NCBI GenBank assembly: GCA_021234155.1
Contig: JAJEKV010000017.1
Coordinates: 17,060,372-17,124,371 of the forward strand
Direction of reading: 5' to 3'
Origin: Isoetes taiwanensis
Lineage: Eukaryota > Streptophyta > Lycopodiopsida > Isoetales > Isoetaceae
DNA: 64,000 nt
Shown here: positions 52,116 to 62,753 of the stretch, piece after piece
How the letters are laid out: each line of letters opens with the position of its first letter
Numbering within the stretch: the stretch's first letter is position 1
Position numbers and translations under genes: made by a program
Notes under the pieces: generated by a model
Told to the model about the DNA's origin: nothing
The model's input: only the letters and a program-made list of their open reading frames with translations
The model's database searches: none

Positions 52116-53267
52116 GCTGGCATAGGAACATGGCTGTTGGGTAGTCCGCTCCATCCGCCCCTCCCGTGCACACTTTGCAGAGTAGATTGAAGAGTCTAGG
52201 GACTGGACCGTAGCCTGCCGGGTACGTAGCCAAAGGGGCTACTACTGGGTTGCATATCCCCAGTCCTGATGAGGCAGGAGGAGAGTCACTGCCTCCAGAA
52301 GCATGCATGCCCATCACAGGCGGCTAGAGGGCCACTGCCCGCATTCGACTTGAACCTCATTGAAGGTGACGCATCACCCAAGAGGTGTCGAGCTCATGCC
52401 TTGCCCACATGCAGTGGCAAATCATTAAGCCTAGCCCACTAAAATCCCTGATAGGCTTTACACACCAGAGGGATCAACCAATGATGGGACAAGTCCCCCT
52501 TATCCCACCGGTCTAGCCCTGCCATTCACAATTAGGCGGGCTCTTGTACACGGGCTGCATTAATTGGGAATTAATGAGGTTATCTAAAATCATCTGCTAC
52601 TGAAGGTTTCAGGGCCTCTACCCCCCTTCCCAATACACGGGAGAGCATAGAATGGAATGCCATCATCATCAAAGAACTGAAATACTGAATAATATCTAAT
52701 CTATCTACCTAAACATACATGGTTAGGTTCCTTCGTTAAGGCTGGTGATCTTAGGATCTATAAGGTTGCTAAGACTGATCTAACAAACTATCCTAACTCA
52801 TTGCCGGGCTAAGAGTCGGCTTTGCACAACAGAGTCACAGGTTACCTGATCCTTTGCTTGCTCCAGCTCCCCGAATCGCATCCATACCTTCGTTCTTGCT
52901 GAAGACAGCTGCTTTTGAAAGAACTATTGTGCAAATGCGGCTCGGCGGTGGCTGGCAATGCGGAATAGCAGCTTGGCTTGGCCGGAATGGCCCAAGGAAG
53001 CCAAAATGCAAAAATGAAAAAGGTTTAGGGTTTTCCCTTTTGTTCCTTTTACATGAACTTTTAGGTTTAGGTTAGAAGGGACCAATGCGGCTTTGCCACT
53101 TGGCAAAGGGGTTTAATTGCATATGTTTAATATACATGTGCAACATACGAGGTTGCCCCCTAGGCGCAACTCTTTACGGTTCTTAAGTACTTGTCATGGT
53201 AACATGTACATGTGACGTCGCAGTATAATATACATATTCGGACCGTATGTTATACTGGAACGTCACA
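52116..53267 (-). repeat. 3' LTR of gypsy copy 2, truncated
   Basis: This starts at 53267 with TGTGACGTTCC, as copy 1's LTR does. It shares blocks such as CTCCATCCGCCCCTCC and CCTAGCCCACTA. It ends near 52116, so about 370 bp corresponding to 6337-6710 of copy 1 are missing. Confidence 0.75.
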
Positions 53268-53280
53268 ATCTCCCCACCTT
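53268..53280 (-). other. Polypurine tract of gypsy copy 2
   Basis: The minus strand reads AAGGTGGGGAGAT directly before the TGTGACG LTR start. Confidence 0.75.
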
Positions 53281-54299
53281 GGATTGATGTTGTCCTCAGC
53301 ATCACGTGTCTCCCCTCCTTGAAAACCTGCATGAACCCTGCAACACATTCCATGCATACAATAATTTTACAACACAATTACCCCAAGATAATATTGGCAT
53401 GGCAACATTTTGATATTCAAGCAAGACAAGAATGTAATCTACATATTAAAAAAACATAATTAGAGTAGGATAGCACAACCGTATGGGAAGACGAATGTGC
53501 TCAATTCCATCAACTTCAGCAGCCCGTTTTTGGATTTCTGATATATCGACTCCAAAATATCTACAACATAGTTAAAGCCCCACAAATACATAGCTAAAGT
53601 TAACTCTTATCCTAGATATAATAACTACGCCAAAACTATGTCCATTGTCTATCAGAAAACCCTGGTCATCCCAAAGATACTGAATCATCATCTTTACAAC
53701 AAATAAGTTTAGATTTCATAATTATATCCTTGTTCGATAACATATTATAGTAAGCTGATCTCTCACCCTCCTACTTTATCATCTATTATTCATAAAATTT
53801 TATGGTTTGCACCATTATCATTAACATAGCTCCAAAATTCTCTAATTAAGGTTCCGTTTGGTCTCCTTTCAACACATTATGACAAAACATGTGTTGCATG
53901 TCTTCGCAGTGCGACCCCCCTGCTGCTAAACTTCTATTGGCCTGCAGGTCCAACACTACGTTAGTATACGTTTAATTATTATAAAGTTGGTTATTAGGGA
54001 ACCACCCATTACTTACAATTTATATGGATGCAAGGCTAATCTCCCGGTATAGGAAGATGATGTTTCTTCTATCTTGGCCGTGGAGACAGTGCTCTATCAT
54101 GCCTAAGATGATCACTCATGTCTACACCTTTAGTCGCCTTTGGCATAAAGGATGGCGTCCTTCCCGTAGTAGGCATTGACTAGAGGTGCTTTCCCATCAA
54201 CGCATGTCTAAATGACCCCTTATCTCTCAAGTTCGTCTACTTCCATAGCGACGGGAGTAGACTTCTTAATCTACCTCACACTCACCTATTGGTTCGGTG
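53281..54299 (-). other. 3' untranslated region of gypsy copy 2
   Basis: About 1 kb lies between chromodomain and polypurine tract with no recognisable coding sequence. Its AT-rich middle may hold older insertions. Confidence 0.4.
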
Positions 54300-55594
54300 T
54301 CGACTATTTCAGTGACGAGCCGATCCTTGCATTGCTCCATGAATTGGGGGTACTGCTTCTCCAAATCTGATTGTAGTACCCACATAGCGTCTTCCACAAG
54401 CAAGTGCGTCCATTTCACTAGGTATTAGAGAAATTGGGATCTTCTTATCTTCTTATAGGACCTATCAAGAAGAACCTATGGGACGATTTCAAGCTGGTCG
54501 TCCGTCATTTCCAGTAACTCTGTTGTCTCCAATACTTCCTACGGATTAGGAGTGTGCCTCTTCAAGAGATTTACATAGAAGACCCTATGGATTTTAAGAT
54601 GTGCTGGCAGATCCAACTTGTAGGATTGGTTACCTACTCTTTTGGTTATCCTGAACGGCCCAGCCCATCTTGGAGCAAGTTTCTTGTAATTGCCGATACG
54701 GAGCTTCGCTTGCTTGACCTTGATCTTCAGCCATACATTGTCCCCAACTTGGAACTCTCTTACTGTTCTGTGCTTATCATCTACACTCTTCTGCCAGCTT
54801 CTTGCTGCTATAAGATATCCTCTCAATTCTTCCACTAGCTACTGTATATCAGATAACATCTATTGAGAAACTTTAACCTTGGACACTGGATTGTGCCACG
54901 TATCTGGTGTCAAGCATTGATACCCATAATTGATCATGAAGGGAGGCATCTGGGAAGATTCTTGCTTGGTGCTATTATAGGCAAACTCCACCAAGTGAAT
55001 GAAGTCATCCCACTTAGATTGCTTGTTCCAGACATAGTTTCTCAACATATGTTTTATGATTCGATTCGTGCAATCCGTCTGCCCATCCATCTGAGGATGA
55101 TACGTCGTACTCATGGAGAGCTTTGTCTGAATCATGCTGAACAAGTCTTGCCAGAATGCGCTCATGAACTTTGAACCTCTATTTGAGATTATTTCTCTCG
55201 GCATCCCATGGAGTCTAAAGATCTCTTTGGTGAACAATACGGCGGTATCTAATGTTGTGTCTATGGTCCTGCACAACACAAAATGTGCCATCTTTGACAA
55301 TTTGTCCACTACTACCATCAAGGCATCTTTGCCCCTTACGGTTCTCGAGAGCCCTGTAATAGAGTCCATGCTTATTACTTCCCATTTCGCATTCAGCACA
55401 GGCAAAGGCTCTAATGCTCCAGGAATTCGGAGTTGTTTAGCCTTCGTCTGTTGACATAGTTGGCACTCACAAATGTACCTGGCTATCTGCTTCTTCATGC
55501 CGGGCCAGAAGTAGCTACTTTTGATCTTAAAATAGGTCTTTATAAAACCTGCATGTCTGGCTATTGGGTTGTTGTGTGTATCATGGAGTATCAA
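54300..55594 (-). pseudogene. Gypsy integrase with chromodomain (catalytically altered)
   Basis: The frame 55594-54860 begins at the HHCC zinc domain (HDTHNNPIARH ... CECQLC) and continues through the core: VISMD (Asp77), EIISNRGSKF (Asn138 where the second catalytic Asp is expected) and MDGQTDCTNRI (Asp174 where Glu is expected). After a break, 54835-54539 gives the C-terminal GPF/Y-type region (RWAGPFRITKRVG ... IHRVFYVNLLKRH). Beyond two stops, near 54435-54330, it reads YLVKWTHLLVEDAMWVLQSD, a chromodomain (YLVKW...ATWE pattern). A chromodomain directs integration to modified chromatin and marks the chromovirus lineage. Confidence 0.85.
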
Positions 55595-55728
55595 CTTCCC
55601 GACTCCCGATGACTCTTCTTATGGTACAATAGGTTACCTTCCTTCTTAAAATGCTTTAAGGTTCCCTCTCTTTGTTCGTTCTTGCCTCCTTAGAAAGGCT
55701 TGTCCATGCTTCCTTGAAGTCTCGGTCC

Positions 55729-57113
55729 ACCTTTGGGATGAGACAAATGGATGGAAACCTTGGGAAACAGTAGCTGAGTTAACAAAGGGTCACAGCTGGA
55801 CAGAAAGATCTACAAGGTAGTTATGGAGAAAATTAGGCATGTGGATGAACTGGCTAGTACCACTAATCAATGGCAGCTAAAGGGCAGTGAAATTTACTCG
55901 GTTAAAGAAATCTACAGGGCACTAATTAATCATAAACCCTCAAAGGCTACTTTGTTATGGAATTATGAAGAAGAGAAGCTGGCAGCAATATGCAATAAAG
56001 GATGGAAAAGCTACACTGCAAACAAAATAAAGGCATTTAGGTGGCTTATACTACACCAGGGGTTGACAACAAATTCGAGAAGACATAAGATGGATCCTAA
56101 TATCTCAAAGATGTGTCCAATGGGGTGTGGAGAGATAGAAACATCTAATCATGTATTTCAGTGTCAATTTGTTTCAGATTTTTGGAACTGGACTACTCAG
56201 ATCAACAAAGCATCAATGGGAGAACAGGGCCTTATAGAATTCCTAAATACTGATAATAGAATATTATGTACTACAAGGTCATTGGGCTGATGGGCAATAT
56301 GGAAGCACAGGAACAGAGTGGCAATGGAGAACAAGAATCCCAATCTCATATGGCTTAAACAAATTTTCCAAGCAGAATTGGCTAACTCAGCAGTGGCACA
56401 TAAGTCCCTGAGAGGAAAAAACTATGATAAAGGCTGGAATGCCTTTGGTAGATTTCAAGGTAATTATGAATTCTTTGTTCTTAATCTAACTGCTGGTGAT
56501 GATGTGTTACACAGATGCCATGAAGAGACTCAATAGATGTGGAGCTGTTGACAGGGGAATGGGAGTTGCAGAAGACTCGGATAGTGAAGACTCAAATCTT
56601 CCAAGTATTGAAGAGGAAGACATCTTTATTCAGCTAAAACAGGAACTCATACATGCTTCTGCACTTAAAAGGATTCTTAAGAAACCTGAAGCATGGAGAC
56701 ATAATAACCTTCGGCCATTTTTCATGAACTTGTTTCACAAATGGCAACAGAAAAGAGAGGCTCATGTCCTCTTACTGCTGGATTTCACAAACTACCCGGT
56801 GGCAAAATTGGATCTGTTACTCAATATCTTTGGCCGGAGGACAGTTCAAGACCTTACCATGCAAGACTTGATCGATGCACAATGAACTTTGCTGCTTTAC
56901 ATCTGAACTGTTTATTTATACGTCTGGACATATGATTTTTGATGTATGTTTTGTGTAACAGACTTAGATCTGACTTATAGCACAGTTCCTACTATACGGA
57001 ATGTGCAATTTTACTCATTGTATACCATCTATGGTATACTCCATATATATGTAAGTTTTTAGTATGAATATAAACTCCACCTTGACTCCAAAAAAAAAAA
57101 AAAAAAAAAAAAA
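55729..57113 (+). mobile_element. Poly(A) LINE (L1-type), 5'-truncated, 12-bp target duplication
   Basis: AAGTCTCGGTCC occurs at 55717-55728 and 57114-57125. Removing one copy with the intervening sequence restores the gypsy reading LPTDRDFKEAW across the junction. The insert ends in a run of about 25 A (57090-57115) after a short 3' UTR. Confidence 0.9.
55823..56885 (+). pseudogene. LINE ORF2 C-terminus
   Basis: WQLKGSEIYSVKEIYRAL begins the segment following the reverse transcriptase, then the zinc-binding motif CPMGCGEIETSNHVFQCQFV. A TGA at 56288-56290 replaces an expected Trp before WAIWKHRN. A frameshift near 56500-56530 leads into an acidic C-terminal extension (EDSDSEDSNLPSIEEED and beyond) ending at 56885. 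It is a 5'-truncated, dead copy of a different LINE lineage from the one at 10935-13190. Confidence 0.8.
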
Positions 57114-57125
57114 AAGTCTCGGTCC

Positions 57126-57295
57126 GTTGGCAACATTCCTTTTATCTTCTTGCCAAACTCCCTGGTGAGTGTTTATATAGCATGGCAATGGACTCTCGTC
57201 GTCAAGGGGTGCCTTGTGAGCACATCCGCAATCACATTGAGCTTGCCTGACTTGTACATGATGACAAAGTCGTACTCCTCCAGGAACTCCATCCG
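57126..57295 (-). pseudogene. Gypsy RNase H end
   Basis: The minus strand reads EFLEEYDFVIMYKSGKLNVI then ADVLTRHP. This is the last segment of gypsy RNase H (EYDFxIxYxxGKxNxxADxLSR). It is followed by KIKGMLPTDRDFKEAW leading to the integrase after LINE removal. It is joined at its 5' side directly to the pre-gag ORF, so gag, protease and most of reverse transcriptase are deleted. Confidence 0.8.
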
Positions 57296-57309
57296 GGTAG
57301 CTCCTGTTG

Positions 57310-58042
57310 TATCATCATCTGTCGGATGCCGGAATACGCTTCAATGTCTGATGATGACTGGCCAGAGTAAGTGTGGGTCTCCTTGATGCTGATGGGAAAA
57401 TCCTGTGTCTCCTGGTCGATGAAGTCATCGAGATCGGGCTATTGGTGTAGAAGGTGCAAGAGCTCGTCCACCCTATAGCCTCTCTCTACAGTTTGGAAGA
57501 TTCTTTATGTCGTGCAGCGTCAGGTATTCTTCTCCTTGGATGATGACTGGGGTTAGACTGGTGATGCCTAACCCAAGTGGAGTAGTTGTCCTCGTTACTC
57601 TCAAACCTTCTTCGAAGCCTTGAATCTCTTCTTGTGCCTGTTGCCTCTCTTGTATGGGGTCGACGTCGATGATATCTTCAACGTCGTAGCCTTGTCCTTC
57701 TTCGGTCTCTTCCTCCTGCTCTGAACCTGCATATTCCAGGAGCATTTGCTCTTCTGCTTCTGCTTCTGTGGCCATGAGTTCAATCTCCAGAGGATGAATG
57801 GAGGGTTTCCATATATGGGTTTGAGCTCTATGGGACAAAAAGATAGCTACAGCTGCAGTATAAGAGAAATACCTTTTCCTACTTATGGATACGGTCATGT
57901 AATCTGGCATGCGAGCAGCTTTATTTTCTATGTATTTATCTATGTTTCGGATATCATTCAGAGCTGCACGGAGGGCTATTATAGGTGCAAAATAGCTGTC
58001 TATCCATCCACTTGAAATAGGTTGCAGCGACAGGCTTTCCAT
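57310..58042 (-). pseudogene. Pre-gag ORF of the gypsy family, copy 2
   Basis: The open frame 58042-57473 (189 codons) contains RMPDYMT, PSIHPLEIELMATEAEAEEQ, an acidic stretch and ITSLTPVIIQGEEY. After a frameshift the homology continues (RVDELLHLLHQ ... FIDQETQDF ... SSDIEAYSGIRQMM) to about 57310, where the RNase H remnant begins. Comparison with 3892-2677 gives about the same order and spacing of blocks, so the protein was encoded by this element family. The function is unknown. Confidence 0.65.
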
Positions 58043-58545
58043 TTAGCATTAGGTTGATTGGTGCAATCTATCTATAAAAGGCGACAGTGGTGTATCCTCA
58101 AGGGCTTAACAATTACTACTGATCAAGTTCTTCATGAGTCAAAAGGTAGATTGATGAATGCATACCTATGTTTGCAACTTGCTTCTGAGAAGAAATGCTT
58201 GGTTTTTGAGGAAGATTTGTGTATATTATCTCTTGCATAGGTGGGTTGCTACACTCAGTAGATTATCTTTGTCTGTTGAGATTTTATTTCTGTCTTTGCA
58301 ATTATACACGTACTTTCTTGGGATATTGAATAGCTTGATGTCCTTCAAAAAATAAAACATCTTCTAACTAAATGACCAACAAATGTGGGTCACATCTTCT
58401 GGCAAAACAAGTAAGTATGATAATATTGTATTTGCTTCATCTCCTTAAAAATACCTTAGGCACATAAGTTGTACTCATTGGAAATTTTATGTCAACATCA
58501 TATAAGGACATATGATAGCCCCCCAAATGTCCCTATATAACTGTC
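58043..58545. other. Unassigned
   Basis: No gene is seen. In particular there is no histone-like ORF or LTR upstream of the pre-gag ORF here, so copy 2 is truncated at its 5' side near 58042. Confidence 0.4.
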
Positions 58546-58560
58546 CCCTAAATGTCCGAA

Positions 58561-58626
58561 GAGGGGCTTGAACGCAAAACCTCTTAATAGCTAACCTAAA
58601 GGACTAGCCACCAAACCACAAGGAGG
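58561..58626 (-). repeat. tRNA-derived SINE-like segment
   Basis: The minus strand has an A-box-like TGTGGTTTGGTGGCTAG followed about 35 nt later by a B-box-like GCGTTCAAGCCCC. No tail or target duplication was found. Confidence 0.4.
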
Positions 58627-59706
58627 AAAATATATTAAGAACTTATATTGAATCTAAAATGTAACTACAGATCATGAAAAAGGTGAATCAATGGCAATGC
58701 ATACAAAGAGATAGTCAAAACTATAGCTTGGACAAAAGAACGTCATTTAATGATTAGAGCATACAAAATATAGCTTGGACAAAGAGTGTCATTTGATGAT
58801 TAGAGCGATATTTTGTTCACACTTTGCATTTGACTTGCAAATAAAGTCTGGCATTTGGTTTAGTTCTATAGCGCCTCTTGAACTCGACATGGTTTGCATC
58901 TCGACTGCTTTTCGAAGTGATTAAACACCATGGCTTTATAAGTAGCTTTACTAGTAAGTAAGTAAATAAGTAATAGATGAAGCTTAGAGTCTTTATTCTC
59001 CAAAACGGTGCCAGGACTATAAGTTTGCAACCTGGTACGTGAGCACCACTACCAACATAGCCAAATTTTAATTAGCCATTCTTCAATATTAAACTATGCC
59101 ATGTTTGCTGTTGGCATGATTTCCTGATTACGCCTAGTATAGTGTCTATAATTTCTGAAATATGTATACTTATCTAATGTTTGTCTTACCAGTGTTTAAC
59201 ATATGCATTTTTCAACAGAAACTTATCACTCCTGAAATCATTCCAGCCTTTTTTCATTACCAAAATTTCATATACATAATGTCAATATTGTTTTAAGACA
59301 TAGACTTATGTATAATATTTCAGGTTTCCTCCATATATATTTGTTTGTTTCTACATCAGACCATATTACGCTACAAAATTTTCTGTTCTATCTGCACCTA
59401 CCCTCAACTTATGCACCCCCTGTGGGTCTGCCAGTAGAAAGGCCTTAGTGCGGCGAGAGTACGCTGTTGTCTGCCTAAAAATACTTGTTTCACCTTTCTA
59501 CCCAGTCCTTCCCTTTTCGCTAAGCAATTTATCCAAGAGCACAAGTGATTATATAAAAACAAAACAAAAAGAAGAAATCTTTACATAATTAACATCTTCA
59601 CGCTCCCACATATCATCTCGTGCCTTTTGTTGCATGACACCTTGTGTCCATTATATTGATGTCCCCGCGTACCGCGCATACCTTGCCCTTATTACACAAC
59701 TGTAAA
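58627..59706. other. Unassigned
   Basis: AT-rich, no gene or strong repeat seen apart from a short local duplication of AGCTTGGACAAA..GTCATTTRATGATTAGAGC at about 58725-58805. Confidence 0.4.
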
Positions 59707-60480
59707 TTATGTCCCAAGCTTCATTAACCACATTATGCACATGCATTCTTTCATTTTGAAAAGCTCCCCTTGTAGCCACTTCGAATTCACCTCAGTGCTC
59801 GATTTGTATCCCTTATTATTCCACCCTAGTGGTGCAAATGCATAAAAATCTTCCATGCCGTATCCTTTCTCCAGTGAATCATGCAGGTGGTGTAGCCTCA
59901 TGCATTTGAAGCAGTGTACTTTCAGGCAGTAGGAGCATGCCATTTGCCTTCGACTATAACAACCACAGTTGTGCCCACAAAAGCAATAGGCTACTTCTGT
60001 TTCTGTTACCGGCCAAATCTTACCTCGAATTTCGGCCTTCTCCTCAACTAGGTTCTCCCTGACAACGGGCTCTCCTTCCTCGGCTGCGGGTCCTACGCTT
60101 CAACTGATTTACCTTCCGCCGCACCTCTTATCCTTTTCCTTCTCTCCATCGCCATCGCTAGTACTACATCCTTTTGTCTTTCAGACTCTGAGCTTTCTCT
60201 TCAAGCTTTTATCCCCAACCTTTTAAATTAGATTGGACATAATACTTGCAATCGTCTGATCCCTGCGAACTGTCCACGAACTTGAACCCTACTGCCCAGA
60301 ATCGCATCGTCTTAAATCCCTTCCTTAAAGACATCTAGATATTCTTCCTTTATTTCATTCTCGCGCTGCCATCTATCCATCACCCTGTTCTGGCTTCCTT
60401 TCCTAATATTCCGAAGACTAGCCTTAGACGTTCTTTTAACCTACTTTATCCGGCCCCGTTGCCACACTTTAAGTAAAAAT
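59707..60480 (-). pseudogene. Decayed gene with Cys-rich zinc-binding-like region
   Basis: One minus-strand frame, interrupted by several stops and at least one shift, reads DRWQRENEIKEEYLDVFKEG, SESERQKDVVLAMAMERRKR, GEPVVRENLVEEKAEIRGKI, then CFCGHNCGCY ... CSYCLKVHCFKC. The last is a dense Cys/His cluster that could bind two zinc ions. It ends at 59707. The cluster is not one I can assign. The last ORF from 59943 is open but has lost its N-terminal context. Confidence 0.4.
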
Positions 60481-61157
60481 TTGTTTCTTTAAATTTATCT
60501 ACAATATCCACAATTCCGGCCTATCAATTTCCTCAATTGCCAAACTTAGCTTTTATCCTCAAATGCTTTAAATTGAAATTTAGATTTAAATTTTATTTTA
60601 AATTTTAAATTACCATGAAGTTTGAAGCTAGAGAGAGAATATTTGTGGTGCAATTTGAGTTCAAACTTCTTTTTTAATACACAACAATATGGCAATGCTT
60701 TCACGTTTAAGTTTTATCAATCTTCACAAACATTAAATAGTAGTTCAATTCCTTGATCATGTGCTTGGTCTTCCCTCTCTTACGAACAAAATATATAAGC
60801 ATTCTATTGTCAAAATATATTTTAATAAATTTTTAGTCTAAAAAAGACAATTAATAACCTATACAAGTTAGATTACCGAAATGAAACAACTTATGAGAAA
60901 TCATCAAATATAGAATAATGCACTACTTATGTACACAAGAAAAATAAACATGTTTTCTTGCACTTAGGACCTTATATCACCATTCTCTTAGTTGCATGTA
61001 TACCCTCTGTTTTCTAAATTAGAGCTCCACAATCATTCCCACTAGCCTCCATTAGAGCTCCTATATTTGCTCTTTCATTCCATGCATGTTACAAGATGTT
61101 ATCATTTATTGTCACACTATTTTCCATTACCTCTATTTACATAAGAGAAGTGGACTA
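60481..61157. other. AT-rich intergenic sequence
   Basis: No gene or repeat recognised; probably includes the 3' flank of the Ser/Pro-rich gene. Confidence 0.4.
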
Positions 61158-62702
61158 TCATATGATGCGACGATGATGTAGAAGAAGGAATGATGAAGGT
61201 TTTGGAGTGGAACTTAATGGTGATGTGGGGTTGTTTTGGTATGCTATGGGAACTAATATGGGGTTCAAATTTAAGCTTGGACTTGGACCAAAAGTTGGAC
61301 TATGTGAAGGGGGAACATATTGGTTACTTTCATGCGACGGTGCTGATACGGTGGCAGGACTAATACTATAACTTGGTGAACTTGGAGGATTAAGCACTGA
61401 TATTGGGTTCATGGAACTATAACTTGGTGAATTAGGAGAAGGTGTGCTAGAAGCTGATATTGGGCTCAAGCTTTGTATTGGATTTGAAATTGAAGTTGGG
61501 CTTTGTGTTGGGCTATGACTATTAGATCTTGGACTCAAGGTCTGCGTTGGACTTGGTGCTAAATTTTGGTGATGCATTGGACTTGTACTATAGTTTGAAC
61601 TTTGGCTTGAGGGGCTTAAACTTTGTTGTGATCGTTGGCTTGAGTCGGGAGAGCTTGGCCTTTGGTCTGGACTTTGATTGTTAGAACTTGGACTCAAAGT
61701 TTCTGCTGGACTTGGTCCCAGATTTTGGTGATATGCTGGACTTGAATCATTGTTAATATTTGGGCTTTGGCTTGGACTTGACAAGTTTGAAGGTGAGAGG
61801 CTTGGCCTTTGGCCTTGGCTTTGGTTGGATCTTGGGTTCATAAATTGTGTTGGACTTGGTACAAGATTTTGGTGGTGGGGACTTGATTGTGGTCCCTGGA
61901 TTGAGTGTGAAATTTGGCCTTGGCTTTGATTAGATTTTGGATTCATGGTTTGCGTTGGACTTGGTGCAAGATTTTGGTCATGTGGACTTGATTGTGGTCT
62001 TTGGGTTGAATGTGGAGGGCTTGGCCTTTGGCCTGGGCTTGAGTGTGGTGGACTTCGATTTGAATTTGAGTGTGGTGGATTTGGCCTTTCACTTGGGCTT
62101 GAGCGTGGTGGTCTTCGGCTTGAACTCGAGCGTGGGGAGCTTGGCCTTTGGCTTGGACTCAAGTGTGGTGGTCTTCGGCCTGAACTTGAGTGTGGGGGGC
62201 TTTTTTGAGTGTTAGATCTTGGGCTTAAGGTTTGTGTTGGACTTGGTGCCAGATTTTGGTGATTTTTTGGACTTGTACTATTGTCTTTGTTGGAGCTTGG
62301 ACTTGATTGTGGGGGGCTTGGCCTATGGCCTGGGCTTGAGTGTGGTGGACTTCGGCTAGAGCTTGAATGTGGAGAGCATGGTCTATGTCGAGATCTGTGG
62401 CGTGCACCTGAGCTTGAATGTCGAGAAACTGGTCGTTTGCTTGAACTCGAGTGTTCGCAACCACCATGATGGATTCTGGTAGAGTTATGGTGCCTACGAG
62501 CTTTGGCATGTTGCAAAGGTATATGATTCACTACTATCTCACTTTGATGCATAAAATCAGATCTATTAGCTTCATAAATAACAACGTTAGATGCCAATGT
62601 CCCCAATTGAGAATCATCATTTGATGTTACTTCAAGTGGATGTATGGCGTCTAGCCTTTGCACAAACATGCTAAATGCAAATAAGACCAAGGCGAGTTTC
62701 AT
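61158..62702 (-). CDS. Secreted Ser/Pro-rich (hydroxyproline-rich glycoprotein-like) protein
   Basis: An uninterrupted 514-codon frame starts at the ATG at 62702, chosen because it opens a clean signal peptide (MKLALVLFAFSMFVQRLDA); an upstream in-frame Met at 62753 would put 17 residues before it. A ~75-residue mature N-terminus follows, ending in a His/Arg/Lys-rich patch (KARRHHNSTRIHHGGCEH). Next are about 340 residues dominated by Ser, Pro, Gln and Asn. The unit HQNLAPSPTQTLSPRSN recurs five times with variation among SPPHSSPGQRPSPPHS-type stretches. The C-terminus is Ser/Pro-rich. Many SP and AP pairs are potential sites for hydroxyproline arabinogalactosylation, as in cell-wall AGP/extensin-like proteins. 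There is no GPI signal or kinase domain. Repeat expansion is clear in the DNA (61480-62460). Confidence 0.75.
   Translation of the reverse strand: MKLALVLFAFSMFVQRLDAIHPLEVTSNDDSQLGTLASNVVIYEANRSDFMHQSEIVVNHIPLQHAKARRHHNSTRIHHGGCEHSSSSKRPVSRHSSSGARHRSRHRPCSPHSSSSRSPPHSSPGHRPSPPQSSPSSNKDNSTSPKNHQNLAPSPTQTLSPRSNTQKSPPHSSSGRRPPHLSPSQRPSSPRSSSSRRPPRSSPSERPNPPHSNSNRSPPHSSPGQRPSPPHSTQRPQSSPHDQNLAPSPTQTMNPKSNQSQGQISHSIQGPQSSPHHQNLVPSPTQFMNPRSNQSQGQRPSLSPSNLSSPSQSPNINNDSSPAYHQNLGPSPAETLSPSSNNQSPDQRPSSPDSSQRSQQSLSPSSQSSNYSTSPMHHQNLAPSPTQTLSPRSNSHSPTQSPTSISNPIQSLSPISASSTPSPNSPSYSSMNPISVLNPPSSPSYSISPATVSAPSHESNQYVPPSHSPTFGPSPSLNLNPILVPIAYQNNPTSPLSSTPKPSSFLLLHHRRII
61480..62460. repeat. Coding repeat expansion in the Ser/Pro-rich gene
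   Basis: Imperfect direct repeats of 50-130 bp built on CTTGGACTTGGTGCMAGATTTTGGTGAT and GGGCTTGAGTGTGGTGGACTTCG fill the region in frame. Confidence 0.8.
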
Positions 62703-62753
62703 GGCGCTCTGCCACGAGAGAATAGACACACATATGGCTTTTAAAGGGTACAA

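Larger units (their letters stand above)
52116..58042 (-). mobile_element. Ty3/gypsy chromovirus copy 2 (3' part), with nested LINE
   Basis: On the minus strand: pre-gag ORF (58042-57310), an internal deletion, RNase H tail (57295-57126), LINE insertion (55729-57113), integrase (55594-54860), integrase C-terminus with chromodomain (54835-54320), a 1-kb 3' region, polypurine tract (53280-53268) and LTR (53267-52116, truncated). LTR and pre-gag ORF match copy 1 at 1-7972. All genes are broken. Confidence 0.85.

Noticed and set aside
61937-62469. Gly/Leu-rich plus-strand ORFs
   Set aside because: They are antisense shadows of the Ser/Pro-rich gene, generated by its repeats.
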